Assembly (NCBI GenBank): GCA_003427395.1
Contig: BFEA01000009.1
Coordinates: forward strand, 4,731,957 to 4,774,780
Length of the DNA: 42,824 nucleotides
Origin: Chara braunii
Taxonomy: Eukaryota; Streptophyta; Charophyceae; Charales; Characeae
Reading direction: 5' to 3'
The notes under the pieces are model-generated. The model made no database searches, had not been told where the DNA came from, and was given only the letters and a program-made list of their open reading frames with translations. This document shows positions 1 through 8,212 of the stretch, piece after piece. How positions within the stretch are numbered: the first letter of the stretch is position 1; each line of letters begins with the position of its first letter. The position numbers and the translations under genes are program-made.

Positions 1-262
1 CTATGTAGCTTCGTCATCACCAGCGTTGTACATGGATGGCTCCCCCTTCTACCTATGCGACCTGCCGTTGGAGGCAAGGGGGTATCTTCACGATCCTGTG
101 CAGACATGGCAACCAGAGGGGGACCTGCATGTTTGGAAGTGGCGATGTAACTTGTTGTCATGTCTGGACCTGCATACGGATATTCTGAACCGCCGAGAGA
201 GAGAGAGAGAGAGAGGCAGTGGTATTCGTTGTATAGCTTTGTCATCGCCGACGTTATACATG
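1..262. repeat. Two diverged direct copies of a ~34-bp motif
   Basis: Positions 1-35 and 231-262 carry the same motif with several substitutions; both contain the pattern GTCATC followed by CGTT and TACATG. The copies are about 230 bp apart and the second lies just downstream of a GA tract. No convincing gene spans the stretch; the open frames across it are short and low in complexity. It may be the end of an unidentified retroelement because it runs toward the poly(A) tract at 316-355, but that is inference. Confidence 0.4.
195..215. repeat. (GA)n microsatellite
   Basis: An uninterrupted GA dinucleotide run of about 21 bp between the two copies of the degenerate 5' motif. Confidence 0.95.
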
Positions 263-315
263 AAAATTCAACAGCGATGGAAATCGAGAGGCATAAGGCC
301 TCATTTGCACTGCTG

Positions 316-355
<40 letters not shown>
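316..355 (+). repeat. Poly(A) tract of 40
   Basis: Forty consecutive A residues. A tract this long on the plus strand is compatible with the 3' tail of a retroposed element ending here, but no LINE or SINE coding or promoter sequence is recognised in the 315 bases before it. Confidence 0.85.
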
Positions 356-359
<4 letters not shown>

Positions 360-597
360 TGGTTAGTGATCGCCGCTTACCTGGCGCTGGCGACATTATT
401 ACTTGGTGCGCTGACGATGCTTCATGTGCAGTAAGGATATTTTGGCGCTGGCATTAGAGAGCGGGGCCCAGGTAGAGGGGCCGGCCACTGGAAGGCTGTC
501 GCGACAGCGTGGGAGCTGTGGCGACAGGGGATGCTGACGTGGCATTTTGGCTGAGGTGGCACTGCATCGCGTTGTGGGTGGTACCGAGGCTATCCGC

Positions 598-1006
598 CGG
601 TCATCGAAATGCAGGTCGGCCCAATTGGTGAGAAAGTTGTGGTTGGGGGCAGCTACCTCCTGGTACGTTGTTCCCATTCCTTATCTACCCTCTCAATCTC
701 TTCTTACCATGAGGAAGTGAGTCCAACCTTGAGTGTCCTCTATTTGGTGAGGAGTTGTGTGCGCTCTATCTTGAGAGACGATATTCTTCCCGGTGGCCCA
801 TCTGGCAGGAGAGGGTGGTGCCTCTAAAGGGCCCTGGTCGAAGCACTGGTCACGGTCACCATGCCAACCCATGGAAGTAGTACACGCAGGGCATGCTGCT
901 TTTTCCTTTGAGGCTCCACTGCCTGCGATCGTCGTCCTGATTGCGACGTTAAATAATTCCTGAGGACTCTCAGGGGCTGTCCTTAAATTGCCTCTTGATC
1001 AGCCAG
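598..1006 (+). mobile_element. Gypsy leader fragment related to E2 leader
   Basis: This stretch aligns by eye with 21920-22403, the non-coding leader downstream of the E2 5' LTR. Shared landmarks in the same order are TGTGGTTGGGGGCAGCTA, CTTCTTACC, GGTCACGGTCACCATGCCAA and GACGTTAAATAATTCCTG (GACGTAAAATAATTCCTG in E2). Indels and substitutions are frequent, so it is an older copy. No gag follows. The next portion of the same leader is found only at 13945, about 12.9 kb downstream. Confidence 0.7.
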
Positions 1007-3353
1007 ATCAGTCAGACGTAAGGCTCGTTGCACGTTGTCCGGCGGCTCAAGCCTTGTGCCGCCCTTTACTTCCTTAAGATATATGGTTGGCGGGAATCAA
1101 GTTCAATCACTATGGCCAACTCGGACACTGTTCCCTCTAAAGATTTGACGACGAGGCGAACTATGAGGGAGATATCGAGGCCGAAAGGTCGGACGAACGC
1201 GGTCCGCCGATCTAAGGGGAGCTTACTTAAAAGACTTCAAGAATTTTTGCTGACGAACAAAGTCAGATAATCGTGCCAAAAGGACAAGCCCGGAACGGTC
1301 GGGCGGAATGGCGAGAAAGAGGGATGGGCGATATGTCGATCAAGAAGGGTCGCCCGACTCTTATGGTAAGCATCCGGACAAACTTAGGGTTGTCGGCCGT
1401 GGGAAATTGGTGCGCGGCCAGAGCCTGAGAAAACTGTTGAGCCAGCGTTAATTGGACCGCAGGATTTGGACTGCAAAATGGACGGCCGCTGAAGGGCCGG
1501 ACCTAGAGCTAAAAGCTGATGTTTAAAGGGGGACCTACAATTTTCGGTACTGGCCTCCGCATTTTTCGAGATGGGGCCTTGTTAATTTCTGTGTGGGGCC
1601 TTTCGGATAGGCCGGAGTGAGGCTCGGGCGTAGGCCCGGTACCGGTGTGCAGCAAATTCGTGGGACTCGACAAAAAGGCCCACTTGGTTCTGCATGTGTC
1701 CCTTCGGGCCCCAAACAGGCCCGGGGCTAGGATCGGGAGACAGGACTGGTACCAGGGCGCTGCAAAGTTTCCGACTTCAGCAGCACATCGGACTGCTGGA
1801 GCCCCGTGGGGCTGGGCCCAGCAAACTTTATAAGCCCAACTGGGTCCAAGAACTGGGGATCACTTGGGACTAGAGACTGTGTCGGCACACGGAAGTGTGC
1901 TGGTCCCTAGGCGCAAGTGTTCCCGGTCTGGAGGCGTTTGGAACGTACCTGTGACTGCATACGGAGGAGCGAGCAGGTACAACCGTGCACCGAAAGGGCA
2001 TGGTCGGGGGATCCCGGAGGGGGCTCACATGCGCACGGGACAGGCGCCCAATCAACAAGACGGGGGGGGCATCTGGAGCGGACTTGTCAAGGGCGCACGT
2101 ACGGTCGAAGAGGTACATCATGCGCTGAAGGGGCACGATCAGGACGCCCTATCAACGCACAAAAGAGCGCACCAATCGAGCACGAAACAGGATCCGGCCC
2201 AAGCTTGTAGTCTGCATGATGGGAAGGCATGAAAAGGGGGTCCCCAGGGCTAATCATGTACGCGGCGCACTGAGATCGAATCAAGCTCAGATGACAACAT
2301 GCAGTGTACTGTTGTATAAACCAATGTACGGCTCAGCAAAAAGCCAATCAAAGCGAAGCTAGAATCAATCTGTGCATGTGGCGAAGCAGCGAAAATACAC
2401 AGAGTAATTAGCAAATCCGAAGTACCAGGACAAATGGCACGCAGCTAAGTGTTGGTTCCTCTTACAAGACGGGCATTTCGCCCAAGATCAGGGTCGAATG
2501 CATTCACATGCATGAAAAAGGGATTTATTCCCAAACAGTTTGGGAATGAAGGACAGTCGTACGTAGCTAGTTAGCTGCAAGGAGTAACCGAAGGTTTTCC
2601 CGATCTAACACATGAGCGTCATCAAGCGCACAGATCAAGCCCGAGCTGGAACCAATGAACATTGTGTGCAAGTGAAGCACATAGATGGGTGCGCGAGTCA
2701 GTCGAAAGTCGCTAGGGTAAGAGCGTGAGCGCTAAGGGAGGTCTGGAGGAGCCGATTAAGGCTGCACATGTAAGCACGCGAGCAAGGCAGGGGTAACACG
2801 ATAGCAAACTCCAACTGCTCGTGCGAGCGAGAGAAGGAGTGAAAGAGAGAGACTGTGTGCACGGGAAAAGAGAAGTGCGTGTTGATCAGGGGAACTAGCG
2901 CGCGGAAGCAGAGGGAGAGCTGCATGCGGGCAACTAAGAACGCGCACAGATTAGAGAGTGGCACACGAGCAAGAAGAGAACGCGTGCAAGCCGAATCGAG
3001 CACGTAAGGGGAACAGAAGGGCGCATCAGCATGCGAGTAAGAGAGAGAGAGCGGGAGAGAAGAAGTTGCGCGGGAAAAAACCGTTACGTGAGGAAGCCGC
3101 GTGTGAGATGGAGAAGCGCAGATCTGCGCACGAACGAACAAATGAGCGAACGAGCAAGCGAGCGAAGAGAGCGCGCGGGCAAGTGGGAGAAATCATATCC
3201 GTGATATGTCGAAATTTCATGCAGCTGCCCCTGAACATTTTCAAGTGCATTGAGTTTGAGCCCACTTCGGTGCGCACAAGAAGTGAGAGCGGCACTGCGA
3301 GACTGGGTGAGCGACGACAAGAGAGAGAGATAGATCCCTCCCAACGGAGGTTG
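1007..3353. other. Intergenic stretch without recognisable gene
   Basis: No protein family is recognised on either strand. The sequence is GC-rich at first, with many GGCC and GGGCC words between 1480 and 1830, and purine-rich low-complexity sequence at 2800-3180, including GAGA runs and four-base GAGC/GAAC reiterations near 3125-3175. The longer open frames here, for example 2698-3141 on the minus strand, have compositions dictated by these simple repeats. A TATAAG at about 1829 could be promoter-like but has no gene attached. Confidence 0.6.
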
Positions 3354-3418
3354 GCACAATGTGATTTATGCCCAGTGCTATGAAAGCCAAAGTGACGGGA
3401 TTAGACCGAGCATGGGTT

Positions 3419-3452
<34 letters not shown>

Positions 3453-3550
3453 GCAAGTGCCACGTCACCTAATTAGTGACGCACAAGAATGGATTAACGA
3501 GAGTCCTACTGCCCCTATCTACCATCCTCCGAAACTACAGCCAACGACAG
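3354..3550 (+). rRNA. Partial nuclear 25S/28S rRNA fragment, unit 1
   Basis: About 197 bases match the conserved core of eukaryotic nuclear large-subunit rRNA. They begin with the CACAATGTGATTT..GCCCAGTGCT region and run through AACGGCGGGAGTAACTATGA and CTCTCTTAAGGTAG to the GGATTAACGAGA and CGAAAC..CAGCC regions. This core includes the site targeted by R2 retrotransposons in animals. Scattered substitutions and small indels show that it is not a functional rRNA gene. It is the longest of five partial copies in the next 1.3 kb. Confidence 0.9.
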
Positions 3551-3642
3551 ACGAACAAATTAACGAGATTCCCATTGTCCCTTCTGCCATCGTGCGAAAC
3601 CACAACCACGGGGATGTGCTTGGGAGAATTGGTGGGAAACCG
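3551..3642 (+). rRNA. Partial 25S/28S rRNA fragment, unit 2
   Basis: The unit starts inside the same rRNA core, at AAATTAACGAGATTCCCATT, and continues through the CGAAACCACA and GGGAGAATTGGTGGGAAA segments, which correspond to the CAGAATCAGCGGGGAAAG region of the normal rRNA. It abuts unit 1 directly, so the rRNA sequence steps back and repeats. It is a degenerate fragment. Confidence 0.8.
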
Positions 3643-3772
3643 TTGCCTCGTCATCTAATTAGTGACGCGCAGGAATGGATTAAGGAGACTCCCGCAGTCC
3701 CTATATACCATCCTACGAAACCTCAGTCAAGGGAACGGGCTTCGAAGAATCAGCGGGAAAAGAATGCCTCGT
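3643..3772 (+). rRNA. Partial 25S/28S rRNA fragment, unit 3
   Basis: This copy begins at TTGCCTCGTCATCTAATTAG, a few bases downstream of the conserved R2 cleavage position, and runs through GTGACGCGCAGGAATGGATT, the CCTATATACCATCC segment and AAGGGAACGGGCTTCGAAGA to the GCGGGAAAAG region. It resembles the rRNA consensus more closely than unit 2. Confidence 0.88.
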
Positions 3773-3831
3773 CATCTAATTTGTGGGCGGATTAACGAGA
3801 TTTCAATTGTCCCTATCCGCCATCCTGTGAA
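3773..3831 (+). rRNA. Partial 25S/28S rRNA fragment, unit 4, fused to nad4
   Basis: A fourth copy begins at AATGCCTCGTCATCTAATTT, almost the same rRNA coordinate as unit 3, with a short internal deletion before GATTAACGAGA, and stops at CATCCTGTGAA. The next base starts mitochondrial nad4 sequence with no visible spacer. Confidence 0.8.
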
Positions 3832-4054
3832 GTAGAAGCACCCACCGCTAGATCTGTTATCTTAGCGGGAATTCTCTTAAAATTGGGAACTTATGGTTTT
3901 TTAAGATTTTCAATACCAATGTTCCCAGAAGCTACTCTTTATTTCACTCCTTTCATTTATACTCTTAGTGTGATTGCTATAATATATACTTCCTTAACTA
4001 CATTAAGACAAATCGATTTGAAAAAGATCATTGCATATTCTTCAGTAGCTCACA
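3832..4054 (+). pseudogene. nad4: Mitochondrial nad4 exon fragment (NUMT)
   Basis: The frame reads as an internal part of NADH dehydrogenase subunit 4, a proton-pumping membrane subunit of mitochondrial complex I. Seen motifs are [33 protein letters not shown] and [12 protein letters not shown]. The segment lacks both ends of the normal protein of roughly 500 residues. AT-rich codons and no stop codons point to a mitochondrial origin. It ends at SSVAH, which from memory lies close to a known plant nad4 intron position (around nucleotide 976 of the gene), suggesting the 3' edge is an exon boundary. It continues in frame into nad7. It cannot make a functional subunit here. Confidence 0.92.
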
Positions 4055-4353
4055 TTTATGAAAGAGTTTCGGGAGCAAGAATGCATGCTAGTTATATACG
4101 ACCAGGTGGAATTGCACAAGATTTACCCTTGGGTTTAAGCGAAGATCTTTTTCTATTTTCACAACAATTTGCTTCTCGTATAGACGAAGTAGAAAAAATG
4201 TTAACAAACAATCATATTTGGAAACAACGACTTGTAGATATTGGTACTGTTACTGCACAACAGGCTATGGATTGGGGATTTAGTGGTGTAATGTTAATAG
4301 GTTCAGGGGTTTCNTGGGATTTGNGAAAAGCAGCACCCTACGATGTTTATGAC
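4055..4353 (+). pseudogene. nad7: Mitochondrial nad7 exon fragment (NUMT)
   Basis: About 100 codons match NAD7, the 49-kDa-type subunit of the peripheral arm of complex I. Motifs visible are [52 protein letters not shown] and AAPYDVYD. Both gene ends are missing. The reading frame is open and joined in frame to nad4 before it and to group II intron RT sequence after it. Two ambiguous bases (4314, 4324) fall in the GV-WDL segment. One of them leaves serine where the family normally has cysteine. Confidence 0.92.
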
Positions 4354-4515
4354 AAAGTAGTTACATTACATCAATTGGACAAATACATATATGAGACCCT
4401 AAAGGAGCAATACGACAAGCACGAAGTGGCAGACGCGAACTTTCGACGTCTTAGCTATGTGCGGTACACAGATGACTTTGTGATAGGCATTACCGACCCT
4501 CTTCCTCACGGCTAA
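4354..4515 (+). pseudogene. Group II intron reverse transcriptase/maturase fragment
   Basis: The last 54 codons of the chimeric frame resemble the palm region of a group II intron-encoded reverse transcriptase. LHQLDKYIYETLKEQYDKHE resembles the LHELDKF segment of the family, and RRLSYVRYTDDFVIGI contains the YxDD-like catalytic motif, here YTDD. The sequence between these motifs is shorter than usual and most of the protein is absent. Such RTs are encoded inside organellar group II introns, some in frame with the upstream exon, which fits a position directly after a nad7 exon. The frame stops with TAA after LPHG. Confidence 0.75.
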
Positions 4516-4525
4516 ACGAACGAGC

Positions 4526-4690
4526 TTGTTGAACGGCGGGAATGACTATGACTCTCTCAAAGTAGCCAAATGCCTCATCACCGAATTAGCGACGAGGAAG
4601 CTTGGAATTACGAGATTCCCACTGCCCTCTCTACCACCCCGCGAAAACACAGGTAAGGGAAACGGGTTGGGAAGGAACGGTGGAACCGCG
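4526..4690 (+). rRNA. Partial 25S/28S rRNA fragment, unit 5
   Basis: A fifth copy of the same rRNA core follows the mitochondrial insert. It starts at the AACGGCGGGAATGACTATGA segment and continues through CAAAGTAGCCAAATGCCTCA, GAGATTCCCACTGCCC and GGGAAACGGGTTGGGA. It is more diverged than units 1 and 3 and fades out near 4690. Together with units 1-4 it brackets the mitochondrial fusion. Confidence 0.85.
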
Positions 4691-5249
4691 GACCCCAGGG
4701 AAAGGAGGTGTGCCTGATCGGCTGACCTGGCCAACCGGGCTCGCTGGTGGGGGAGCGGACTAACCCGGTGTCGCACTTTTTCCAGTCGGGCCACTTCGGG
4801 CGACCGGAAAGCCAACAGGCTGTCACGGAGGATTTTGTATGTGATTGCAATAAATAAAATGAATTAAATAATGCAAGTCCCTTCCTGTTGTGTGCGTCCG
4901 GCTTCGAGCGAGACCCTTCAATTGCGGTCTTCGCCGGTCCCCAGTCTTAGGAATCTTTTATTTTGATTCGGAATAGCAGAGAGTTTATGCAAATAATAAT
5001 CATAAGATTATGGGGTGTTATGCATGCATTAATTACGTCAATCTGATTTTGAGAACTGTGACGAAACATCCACGAAGGCAATCATCAAACAAGAATAATG
5101 CAGAAAATAAGACTGACTGACTCGAGCAAAAAAAACAGGGACAGTTGAATGAGGGAAGAATGAGAACTCATAATAATCTCAGAAAGTACATGTAAACGGG
5201 CATGGTCTGCACCTCAAGAGTCCTCACTCCTCCCTCTGGCCAGTCTCTC
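4691..5249. other. Unannotated stretch after the rRNA mosaic
   Basis: No coding family is recognised. A GC-rich segment to about 4830 changes abruptly to AT-rich sequence containing AATAAATAAA near 4849, which could act as a polyadenylation signal on the plus strand. No gene linked to it is visible. Confidence 0.5.
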
Positions 5250-6014
5250 TCAATCTCTTTTCACTGATCTTCTCTGGTGTCGAGACCCACGCCCACGTAC
5301 AATCTGAGACTGAGGCTTCGTGACAAAATGCCACCTGTAGCCAGCAAGCTCTGAGCACGACCATCCGAGGCACATGACACGGTAGTTAACCATGGAGCAA
5401 AACTCCTCCCACAGAGTAGGCAGCCCATCCACTGAAAAGACCCCTCGTCTGAGGTAAGGGTACTTGGTAGGCTCAGTTAGCGCCTCAACGTCGATCACCG
5501 CTGGAGAGATGTATCTCTCCGCCAAGCCAACCATGTCGAGCCAACTCGTGCCATCAGTGAGAAGGGAAGGGACTGGAGGCCTAGGATAGTCAATATAAAG
5601 CATCTGCCCGAAGCTGCGGATCAAAGTACTGCCACTCTCATCAAGCTCCCTCTCCCTCTGCTCGAGATACCTTGTGGCGGAGATCCAAACTGCGTCAAAA
5701 TGATCATGAGCCTCCTTCCCCTTCTTCAGGTATGGCCTCAGGTCATGAATAGTACCATCTGCAAAGCTGGTCTGGACAACGAAGATTGACAGATCTCCCT
5801 ATCTGAAACCAATGGCATTAACATACTGATAATGGAATGCCTCTTTGCATGAAATCCAGTTGAGGTTGGCCAGCACTGACTCACTGACCGGCGCAGACTG
5901 AACTGTGCTCATGAGTACCTTTGCCAGTACAAGCTGATCAGACGGTCCCGGAGAACTGACTACCAAGCTGACCGCAGGGAACCGATTGCCGGAAAACTGA
6001 TTGCTAGAACCTGA
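5250..6014 (-). pseudogene. Hypothetical protein remnant with one in-frame stop
   Basis: On the minus strand 255 consecutive codons are open except for one TAG at 5799-5801. The translated composition is protein-like rather than repeat-driven, with short stretches such as SVLANLNWISCKEAFHYQYV before the stop and HDHFDAVWISATRYLEQRER and PTLWEEFCSMVNYRVMCLGW after it. I do not recognise the family. There is no clear ATG at the upstream edge and no evident transposon domain, so it could be a captured or decayed host gene, a large exon, or an unknown mobile-element protein. The frame ends in an Arg-rich tail. The AT-rich repeat region begins immediately upstream. Confidence 0.5.
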
Positions 6015-7552
6015 TCACTAATAACTGATTGCTGATAATAGATTGCTAACTAATTGAATGATGATGATTGATTGTTGATTAAATAGTCACTGATGACTAA
6101 TTGCTGAGTAAAAGATCGTTGATGACTGATTGCTGATTGTCATGTAGGTGGGCTGTTCTTGTTCAAAGACAGGACACTCACTGGTGGCTGCTAACGATCC
6201 TCCTTGCTTCCTCAATAGTGCCCACTGAAGTTATGGTGGCACATAGTCTGCCAATCTTATCATGCAGGTAGTACGTGTATTCGATTTTTGTATGATCCCT
6301 CACGAAATCCAGCGCGCGTTCCATCATCATAGCGGTCTGCTAATTGTACTCCTCAACTGCTCTCTCCCTCCAGGTCTCTTCAGCACTCTGATACAACAAG
6401 CAGGAGACTCTAACTGTGTTGCTGCTGTCCATATTCTCACTGAATTCTCATTACATCAGATCACCAACTCGAGACGTGTGACTCTTGGATGATATAAGTG
6501 TGAAAAGACTATTGGGCAGATTGCTGTTTTGAATGGTTGTTTCAGATTGTCGTTTCCTGCTGCTGTTCCTGGTTGCTGTTCTAGATACAGTTCTCTGTTG
6601 TCATTCGCTCACCGTTTGATTACCAGTTGACTGCTGCTACTGCGATTACTGCTCTGGAGGGTTGTTTCCAATTACTGGCTGATTGCTGCTCTGAAAACAA
6701 ATTGCTTGATAAAGAACACTCGTTGCCGTTTGAGTTGGCTGTTTGCTGATTAAATGCAAATTGAGAGGTAACCGAATCCATAGTTAAATACCGTTCAGAG
6801 CACCATCCTAAGTACCGCTTTGAATGTGGCTCCAAGTACTGTCCTGAGAACCGCTCAGAGTACAGCTCCGAGTACAGTTACGAGTACTGCCAAGGTACAG
6901 TTCCGAGCTTAGTTAAGTCCAGAGTACAGAGCCCAAATCCGGACCTGAATACCGTTCAAAATAGTCTGAGTCCTGATCTGAACACCTTCTCTTTTGGCTG
7001 GTTAGATGTTGATTAGTCGCTGACTGAAAACTGAACGTTGTCGTTTGACTGTTGACGATGTAGACTGAGTGTTGTTGATGTTTGCTGATAAAGGGCAAGA
7101 TGCTAGAGGTCGAGATAACCGTAGTCTGCCAATGAACGCCCGCTGTCAGATCAAGTTGACCATCTGTTAAACAACTATGGATTAAAATAGTGATTGAACT
7201 ATTTGTTAAGAATTGTACCAATCTGAACACGGTTTCGAGTACAGTCCCGGGCGCTGCACTAGAAACGTTTTAGAAGTCGGCCTTGAATGCTATTTCTTCA
7301 AAATACTGCCTTGAGGGCTACCCTCGCCCCCTTTCTCCCTCTTTTTTTTTTCTTTTAGTTGCAGTTTCTGGATGAGGCTTTGACCCCTAATCTGCTTGCC
7401 GTTCTGGTTGCTGGTCCTGTCATTGTCTGACCACCACTTGGTTAACGACTGACTATTGACGCAAAAATTGTCATTCAAAAGTGCCTTCTTTGACCACTGA
7501 CTGGTTGCGAAACATCAATCAAGTAAAGGACCGAATAGTGGCTGAGTAAGAA
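6015..7552. repeat. Decayed short-period repeat region
   Basis: The stretch is dominated by imperfect reiterations of TGATTGCTGA-like words (5990-6140), then GTTGCTGTT-like and GAGTACAGCTCC/GAGTACAGTTAC-like 12-mers (about 6800-6910), with another copy of the theme near 7225. A longer imperfect direct repeat relates about 6720-6785 to 7070-7125 (shared TGTTTGCTGAT and GAGGT..CGA..AACCG..). No gene is supported. The 12-base theme is related to the minisatellite that follows, so the whole region may be an old expanded array. Confidence 0.5.
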
Positions 7553-7682
7553 TCCGAGTATGGTTTGGAGTATGGTTCCGGATATGATTCTGAGTATGGT
7601 TCCGGATACGGTTCTGAGTATGGTTCCGGATACGGTTCTGAGTATGGTTCCGGATACGGTTCTGAGTATGGTTCCGGATGCC
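7553..7682. repeat. 24-bp minisatellite, about 5 copies
   Basis: Near-perfect tandem copies of a 24-bp unit (TCTGAGTATGG plus TTCCGGATACGGT), itself a dimer of related 12-mers. The first and last copies are diverged. The length is a multiple of three and both strands stay open across it: the plus frame would give Ser-Glu-Tyr-Gly-Ser-Gly-Tyr-Gly repeats and one minus frame Thr-Val-Ser-Gly-Thr-Ile-Leu-Arg repeats. Nothing outside the array supports a real protein in either frame. Confidence 0.9.
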
Positions 7683-7951
7683 TTTCGAATACTTGTTCTA
7701 GACACAGTCCCCAATTGCTGCCTCAGAAAACCTGTTCTCTGACAGCCGTTTCCGGTTACCACTCTGGTTACTGTGCCGACCCCGATGTTTGAACGCTGAT
7801 CCTAGCCTAGTCCCAACTCTGGTTGTCTAAATATGTACCGAGTAGTCGGATTGTTGACACGAGCATCCTCATGCCACGGAGGAGGCCGCAGACTGCCACT
7901 ATTTGGACACTAGTAAAAATTCTGCAAACAATGATCTGAACTCTGTTGGGC

Positions 7952-8212
7952 TCACGCAAGTTTTGCCTTGGCCTGTTCCACGCTCTCTAGCGAAGAACCA
8001 GTACTATGCAGTTTACCATCGGGCCCGTAAAAGTAGATCACATATTCAATGTACTTTCTCTCTCCTGCTGTTTCAACCGCAAACTCTCTTTGAGTTAGTC
8101 TATGTCTTTCCATATCCCTACNCGCCTCTTCCTCCCAGCCTTCTCTCTTATCCCTATCCGATCTACCTTTCACCATTAGAATTTCGTCCTTCTTCATGAC
8201 TTCTTCACGATC
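7952..8212 (-). CDS. Small hypothetical ORF or exon, unknown
   Basis: A minus-strand open stretch of about 87 codons ends in TGA. The first half is Lys/Arg/Glu-rich and the second half reads like a folded segment, with KYIEYVIYFYGPDGKLHSTG near the end and an Ala/Lys-rich terminus. One ambiguous base lies at 8122. An in-frame ATG at about 8197 could start it, but the frame is open slightly upstream, so it may be an exon. I do not recognise the family. Confidence 0.35.
   Translation of the reverse strand, partial: DREEVMKKDEILMVKGRSDRDKREGWEEEAXRDMERHRLTQREFAVETAGERKYIEYVIYFYGPDGKLHSTGSSLESVEQAKAKLA

Noticed and set aside
2698-3141. 147-codon minus-strand ORF
   Set aside because: Its composition follows purine-rich low-complexity DNA, overlaps similar frames on both strands and shows no domain.
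7565-7680. Ser-Tyr-Gly-rich repeat protein encoded by the minisatellite
   Set aside because: The frame exists only because the unit length is a multiple of three; flanking sequence on either side gives no continuing protein, and the minus frame is equally open.
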